Origin: Deuterostichococcus epilithicus
Lineage: Eukaryota; Chlorophyta; Trebouxiophyceae; Prasiolales; Stichococcaceae
Direction: 5' to 3'
Length of the DNA stretch: 64,000 nucleotides
NCBI GenBank assembly: GCA_033439295.1
Contig: JAVTLE010000023.1
Location: forward strand, 3,570,530-3,634,529
The notes under the pieces are model-generated. The model ran no database searches. It saw only the letters and a program-made list of their open reading frames with translations, and had not been told where the DNA came from. The first letter of the stretch is position 1, and each line of letters opens with the position of its first letter. A program made the translations under genes and the position numbers. Shown here in pieces: positions 58,101-64,000 of this stretch.

Positions 58101-61100
58101 GCGCGGCAGGGCATGCAGAGACCTTCCCCTGCTGTCGAATGCCAGCAGTCCAGCAACAGAGTGTGTCATGCGGCAAAACAGCATGGACGGCTGTGCAGCA
58201 CTATTGGCATGCTGGCAATCCCTGTGCTCTGTCGTGCCAGTACACCAGCAACACAGTTGTACCGGCAGTAGAATGGCGTTGTAGGACTGTTGGCATGCTG
58301 GCACAGACCTTGTGGCCTTTTGTGCCGGTAGTCCTGCAGCACAATGTTTCAGTGGTGACAAAGCAGCTTCGCTGTGTTTCACTGACGTGCAGGACTACTG
58401 ACATGCTGGCAGAATCCTGTTGCTGGTCCATCTACAGTAGTCCTGTACAAGTCTTCTGATGCCGTCTCATCGCTACTCCAACACCCTGTTTCAACGCGGT
58501 GCCAGCGTGCTGACCGAGTATCTCACAGCATTCTGTATCGAGCTGCGAATAGGTGGACATGGTGGTCATCTCAAGAATTGCTCTTCAAAGGTTTCATACT
58601 TCCAACACCCTCCTTGTGCAGGACCCCGAGCTGGAGCGCATCGCCCTGGCGGCGCTGTGCGCTGCGGCCCGTGACGCGCTGCCCGCCCTGCGCAGCGCCG
58701 GCGGCGGCGGGCTCGGCGGCTTTGGCAGTGCGAATGGCGACGCTGGCATAGGTCCCGCCGGCGGTGGCGCCCCTGAGGCCGGTGGCGCCGGCGAGTCATC
58801 GGCCAGTGGCACCCTGGCGCTCCCCGCTGGGCAGGCGCGCTGCTGGTTGGCTGCATGTAGGGGTGGACTGCTCAGAGTGTATCCGCGTGGTGTTCTGGCT
58901 GGCTGAGACGCGCATCTGGAAGCTTGCAGTTCTGGCACGCTTCAGGGTGCAGCGTGGCGTCAGTAGCAGCTGTGGTGCTGTGCCTGAGGAAGGTCCCCAT
59001 CGAGCATCATGAGCACGCTGAGCGCTTTCCTGCCGTTCACAGGCGCGGAACGCAGCGTCGGCAGCCAGTACGCCCGGCAGCTCGCCGCCGGGTGCTGCCG
59101 GGGCGCTGGTGCCGGCGCCGCCGCAGCAGCAGCCCGGCAGCAACCTCAGTGCTTTTGCCAAGTCGGCGTTCCAGCGCGAGACGCGGCTGGGGCAGCGGCC
59201 GGCGGGCTTGGCGGGCCCGCCCAGCGGCCTCTCAGCACTGGTGGGTTCAATTCATGGTCACAATGTTCGTTCATCTTGAAAGCCAGCCGACCTGACGATG
59301 CTGGCATCACAAAGAATCGCGGCGGCAGCAGCGGCGAAGCCTGTGTGGGCCGATCTGGAAACATCAGTGGTCCCGGCAAAAGACGCCGAAGACAAGTCTG
59401 TTTGACTCCAACTGCTTGAAGGCATCACAGCTGCGCTGCCAGCGCCGCCCACATTCTGCGTCACCCCTGCTTGGCTCTGTCAGAACTGCTGGGACCGAAA
59501 CCGTCATGATGTTACGCCGCCCTTGACGCCAAACATGGCCGTTGCTCATGGTCAGCGGTCAGCATACCAGTCCTTACGCACACAGCAACCCAGTTTGCAC
59601 CCTCAGCCTGGAGGCTTGGCTTGCTACAGCGCTCCGTCGGTTGCTGCCGCGCTGCCACGATTCCAGCTCGTCACCACCCCAACTGGGATGTGGTGGCTGC
59701 TCAGGCTGAGCCTGGGATGTGCTGGCTGCTCAGGCTGCTGAGCCTGGGATGTGATGCCGTGAAAAGCACACACGAGACTGAAGTTACTGACGGCTGCACA
59801 GGAGGCCGTTGCGCTGCTACGGCGGCGCATCAACGAGTTCAATGCGTGTGTTCTGTATGCCGGCGTCGCCGCGGGGGCGCGCCCCGACGAGGCGCTGCTG
59901 CCGGCGCTGTTCGCATTGCTGCCGGTGCCCCAGGCAGTCGGCATCTCCGTGGCGCCGCCCGAGACGCAGGTCAGCGTGCCGCGTGTGTGTCGATCAAGGA
60001 CCCCGGCACGATGCCAGAGCTGCTGTCAATCAAGAGGCACCAGTTCACACGGGCATGCAGCTTCTCCTCTGCAGCAATGCCGGCACCGCACAACCTCCCC
60101 TCGATTGTGGGTTCGAACCCAAGTCCAGCTCATCCTTCCAAACCCCGCAAGAGAGCAGTGCATCACAAGGGCATGGAAACGACGCAGGCGGCGGCGGACA
60201 TGGTCGCGGCGCTGCAGGCGCTGCAGCGGCTGTCGGCGTCACGGTTCGCGAGCGCGGAGGCGTTGGTGGCGGCGCCCGCCGCGGGGCGCCTGTTTGCTGC
60301 ACTGTCCTGCGGCGACGACGCCGCCGCCGCTGAGGCTGCGCGCCTGCTCACCCGCCTGTGGGCGCCAGGGGTGGGTCACATCCTTGCTTGCGGTTCGAGC
60401 TGTCCATGGGAGTGACGGAGCGTCGTGGCGTGGCTGTCGTTTCCTGCCCTAGAATGCATGGTCGTTGGCGCATGCTGCGGTTTCCTGCAGGACTCTCCTG
60501 GATCCCGGTGGTACCTCGAGTGCCAGCACTGTCCCCACCCGCCGCCTTGGGGGCCTTTAAATTGTGTCTGACGGCCCCCTGTCGCCACGAAGCAGGCCGC
60601 GCGGGCGGGGCTGCCTCCATGGCGGCTGACACGGGCCTTCACAGCGGCGGAGGACGATGCGTCCGCGGCCAACAGCAGCGATGACAACCTCACGGCCCGC
60701 GCCGGTGAGCTGCCTGCTGACGCCTGACCACGCCCATCATCCATGCAGCCTTCACAACACGTGTGTGCGTCCATGCATTTTCATCCCCAACTCGGCATCG
60801 AACGCTCCCGTCGCTTGCTCCGCACCGAACTCGTTCGACCCACACCGACCCTTGCACAGCCCACCCGCCTGCACCGTGCGACGTGTGGCGGTCGGAGGCA
60901 AGAGGCTTTTGGCTGCGCCCACCCCGCAGCCAAGGCGGTGTGCCTGGGGCCGCCGGGGCGCGGCGCGCAGCTCCTGGCGCTGCTGGGCGGCCGGCGGCCG
61001 GGCCCGCCGCTCACGGTGCTGGCGGCTGTGGAGGCGCTGGCGGCCGTNGCGGCGGACCCGGGGGCCCGCACCACGGAGGGCCTCATGCTGCGGCAGCTGC

Positions 61101-64000
61101 TGACGGAGGCGGCCGCCATCGGGCGCCCGCTGTTTGCGCTGTTCAACCACCCGGCAGGTGGGTTGATAACACATTGGTAGGTGGGTTGATAACAGTTTTA
61201 ATACTGCCGTCCTAGAGACTGCTGGAGGTAGTGCAACAGGACTCGCTTGCAATGCCAGTGAGGCACATGACTCTGGCGGCCTGACCCACTTGAACGGAGC
61301 ATGCGACAGGGCTTTGCTCCTTTTTGAAGGGGTGGCATGCGAGGCGTCGTGAGGCCCCGAGGCACACGGCTGTTGAGACCAATCACGAGCAAAGCTATTC
61401 CTCCATTTCGAGGGTCCCACCGTCCCATGTGCCTCCGTGTCTGCAGCGAGGGTGCTGGACGGCGCGGCGCTGATCATGCGGGCGGTGGCGGAGGGCGGCG
61501 CCGCAGCGGCTGGCCCCTGCGAGAGGCCGCCCTCGCGGAGGGCGCCATGCTGCACCACCTGCTGGTCGCCGTCACGGCGCAGGTGACAGAGCTGCGGCTC
61601 GCAGCCCTGCCATGCCTGCCGCGCTTGCCATGCAACGCGTGTGGATCAGCGTGACAGCCCCGCTGGAGAGCTCGAGCCGAATGCTTGCCAGGAAGAGAAG
61701 AGGGACCATCGGAGGGTGGGGGGGGGGGGCATTGGGCATGTGATGCGCTTCGATCGGTGAAGCTGCCTGGCGCCTGGCTGACGCACAGCGGTGCTCTGCC
61801 GGCACGCAGGGCGCGCGAGCAAAGCTCAGCCAGGACCTGGTGGCGCTGTGGGGCGAAGGCTGCGCGCCGGCGGCCGCACTGCTGCGCCGTGTGTTCCCAC
61901 CCGGCCTCCTGCGCTTCCTGTCCCTCGGCCGCCCCGCCTCTGTCAGCGGCCAGCCGCCCGCCGCACGGCCCCGGCAGCCGCCGCCGCCGCGGCGTCGGGC
62001 CATGCCGCGCCTGCAGCGCCGCCCGGCAGCGGCGGCGGCGCTGGCGGCGACAGCAGTGTCGGGCGACAGCAGCAGGCTCAGAGGCCGGCCGCCAAGCCAG
62101 CAGACCGGAGCGCGTCTGTCGCGGCGGCAGACCCGCTGCGCGGCGCAGCAACCGGCGGCATCAACAGCCCGCGAGGCGGCGATGATGCCGCGCAGCAAGC
62201 GGGGCCCCCCAGGCGCGCGGGCGGCAGCCTCAACGGCGCAACTCGACCGCAGCCGCAGCACCGTCCGCACTCCGCAGGTCTGTCAAACATGCGCCCTGAG
62301 CGGCGTGGTCAAGCCCCATTCGCTGCATCGCAGTGTGTCTGCCGTCCCCTTCAACTTGTGAGTATTTGTGCAAGACGACTGCTGGAAGTTCGGTGCCGTG
62401 TTGGGAAGCTTCGCGTGCGATCAGCCACTTTTAGTGTGATGGCAGGCCCGGCACGTGGCAACTGGGAAGCGATGTGGGGCGCCGTGGGGCGGGACCACCA
62501 CCACGCTGGCCTCATCTGGAACGAGACCACGCGGGCCGAGCTGCGACTGGCGCTGCAGGTGCCTCCCAAATGTGCACTGCTTTTCCAAGCATTGCCACTA
62601 CTTCTCAGCCCCGTCTGAGCCCGTCTCGCTGGCGGCCAGGTCGTCGGAAGCTCACTCGTCTGCTGCCTCCTGTGCTTCGTCTTCCGAGTCCGAGCCCGGT
62701 GTTGGGAGCCTGCTCAGAGCATGTGCATCTGAGGAAGCTGCACAGCCGCATTCTGGCAAACAGTTAACAACACTACGGCTGCCGCAGAACGAGGAGGCGG
62801 CGCTGCGGGCGGCGCGCACGCGCGGAGACGACGGTGCCGGCGGGGCCCCGGCCTGGAACCACGCCGAGTTCGCGGTGCCCTACCCCAGCCTGACCAAGCA
62901 CCTGGCAGTTGGTGGGGTGTACCTGTCCCTGCTGCTCGACGGCGCCGATGCGGTGAGATGCGGTGCTGGGCAGAACTGACAGTCGGCCAGAGGTCCGCAT
63001 GAGCCGTGGTCGTTGCAGGATCCTCTCATACGAAAGCAGGGTCAATGCAAAGCTGCCTGTATCACTGCCCCATCCGGATCCTCGTTGTCCGGATCCTCGT
63101 TGATCTGGGCACTCCGCCGCTGCTTGCCGGTTGCCTCGTCTTCAGACATGCTCTCAACCTCTAACTGCATCGTCCTTGGCGGCACACAGGGAGCGGTGGA
63201 GAAGTTGGCGGCGCCGGCAGAGGTCGTTGCGGCGCTGCATCGCGCCTTTCTGTGTCTGGCAGACCCGGCGGTCGGCGGCGGCGGCGCCACCGCGGCGGCG
63301 GCAGCGGCGCTGGGCCGCAGCGCGGAGGGCGACCGGCTGACGATCGCGCGCGCCATGGCTGCTGTGTACAGCGCTCACGCAGGCGCCATTGGTGCGACTT
63401 ATCTCTGTGCACCACTTTTCCAAATCTGCATCCTGTGCGCAATGTGGCGCTGAAGCGCAGCACACCGGCATTGCTGTGCCTCACGTTGGCAGCTCACGGC
63501 ATGCGACCTGGCCCCACCTTTTGCAGCTTTGCAAGCCCTTGTGCACCATTGCCGCCATACTTCGTGGCAGCACAAGCTTCATACCCTGCGAAGTGTTGTT
63601 CCTGCCGCAGGTCCATTCACCGGCCTGGAGCACATGGTGATGCTCGCGGACCGGACGCCCTCACGGCCGCTGCGCCACACGCTGCTGCGCGTGCTGCAGG
63701 CCGCGCTGCTGCCCACCGCGGCCNNGCCGCCGCAGGTGGCTGCCGGCGCCACGTCGTCAGGTACTGCGGCGGCCGGTGGTGACGGCAGAGACGCGGCTGC
63801 GGCGGCCACCGCCAACTGCGCCGCGTTCCTGGCGGCCGGCGGCGTACAATTCGCAGTCGACCTGCTCGCCAGTGCGCTTCCTCCCGCGAACCTTCCTGTG
63901 TCGAGCCTTCATCGGCATGCTGACCGGCACATCCCCTCGCGCATCAAGAGCGCAACCTGCCACTGCATGCCTGATTGGAAGACGTACAGCGAGGGCCAAC
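55156..64000 (+). CDS. GRV2: RME-8 / GRV2 (KAM2, DNAJC13) endosomal DnaJ-family protein, N-terminal part
   Basis: Start ATG 55156 (MSNVDTLLHSSFLRRG). Exon 1 (55156-55452) has FLVTKTSWRGRYRRVLAVTP and TQHPDDLAITNTWSFVGDSD, the plant GRV2 N-terminal PH-like region. Later exons match in order: SPISFQVHKLRRGQWQAVQL (about 55960), SYEVALRRPLGEVAALVRYA (about 57235-57580), RPIPVLPHHTFPGDVIRVGD, GSQYARQLAAG, ALLRRRINEFNACVLYAGVA (about 59810), AADMVAALQALQRL then EAARLLTRLW (about 60190-60362), LMLRQLLTEAAAIGRPLFAL (about 61085), KLSQDLVALWGEGCAPAAAL (about 61820), NWEAMWGAVGRDHHHAGLIW (about 62462), EFAVPYPSLTKHLAVGGVYL (about 62870) and PFTGLEHMVMLADRTPSRPL (about 63612). RME-8 recruits Hsc70 to endosomes for retromer and clathrin-dependent sorting. 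The J domain lies beyond the right edge. Introns are numerous and repeat-rich. N bases at 61048 and 63724-63725 fall in exons. Confidence 0.88.
58090..58440 (+). repeat. Degenerate tandem repeat array in GRV2 intron
   Basis: About three degenerate units of 85-110 bp. The motif ggcatgctggca starts at 58206 and 58292, with a variant at 58400. CAGCA-rich blocks such as ccagcaacacag lie between them. Confidence 0.65.
59686..59755 (+). repeat. Short tandem repeat in GRV2 intron
   Basis: Two and a half units of about 28-32 bp built on gggatgtgctggctgctcag and gctgagcct. Confidence 0.75.
61156..61194 (+). repeat. Duplicated splice donor segment in GRV2
   Basis: The 16-nt string aggtgggttgataaca, which contains the donor after the FNHPA exon end, is repeated after 23 bp (61156 and 61179). 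It gives two equivalent GT donors. Confidence 0.85.

Noticed and set aside
58090-58440. Spaced repeats resembling a CRISPR array
   Set aside because: Units are degenerate, spacing is uneven, the context is a eukaryotic intron, and no cas genes are present.

Overview
The window is nuclear DNA from a green alga, most likely a trebouxiophyte or another GC-rich chlorophyte. The evidence is GC-rich sequence, short coding exons broken by many 70-400 bp spliceosomal introns, TGTAA-type poly(A) signals behind two genes, and plant-lineage gene forms: an RWA-type wall acetylation protein, a GRV2/KAM2-type RME-8, a plant-type SULTR transporter, a Rubisco-LSMT-like SET protein and a Ycf21/DUF98 chorismate-lyase-like protein. 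No mobile-element gene, rRNA or CRISPR array was seen. A few N bases (5839-5844, 10265, 61048, 63724-63725) mark weak spots in the assembly.

Layout, left to right (strand): RWA/Cas1p acetylation protein (-, runs off the left edge); EMC6 (+); IMP dehydrogenase (+); SET/LSMT-like protein (-); DUF98 chorismate-lyase-like protein (+); cytochrome b5-domain protein of NCB5OR type (-); delta-COP (+); CFAP58-like coiled-coil flagellar protein (-); a 71-residue membrane ORF (+); RAD54B/RDH54 helicase (+); a secreted, C-terminally anchored glycoprotein (-); SulP/SULTR sulfate permease with STAS domain (+); FAM210/DUF1279 protein (-); PUS10 tRNA pseudouridine synthase (+); an unidentified multi-exon gene (+); tRNA-Gln(UUG) (-); RME-8/GRV2 (+, runs off the right edge). 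Genes mostly alternate in strand, so most neighbours share either a divergent promoter or a convergent 3' end. They do not form one pathway. Three act in membrane traffic or membrane-protein biogenesis (EMC6, delta-COP, RME-8), and the rest are dispersed housekeeping genes.

Exon structures were built by matching conserved protein segments to GT-AG or GC-AG boundaries and checking reading phase by hand. EMC6, IMPDH, DUF98, cytochrome b5, delta-COP, most of RAD54B, SULTR and FAM210 join in phase. SET, CFAP58, PUS10, RME-8 and the unidentified gene are partly approximate.

The most interesting signal lies in the introns. In at least seven unrelated genes, an intron carries one or two degenerate copies of the adjoining exon edge, including the splice-site region, 77-178 bp from the real one; an eighth gene has a short 23 bp version. 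Several introns supported by protein homology also use GC rather than GT donors. Two gene-level oddities stand out: the IMPDH appears to lack its whole CBS (Bateman) module, and a CFAP58-like ciliary gene is present.
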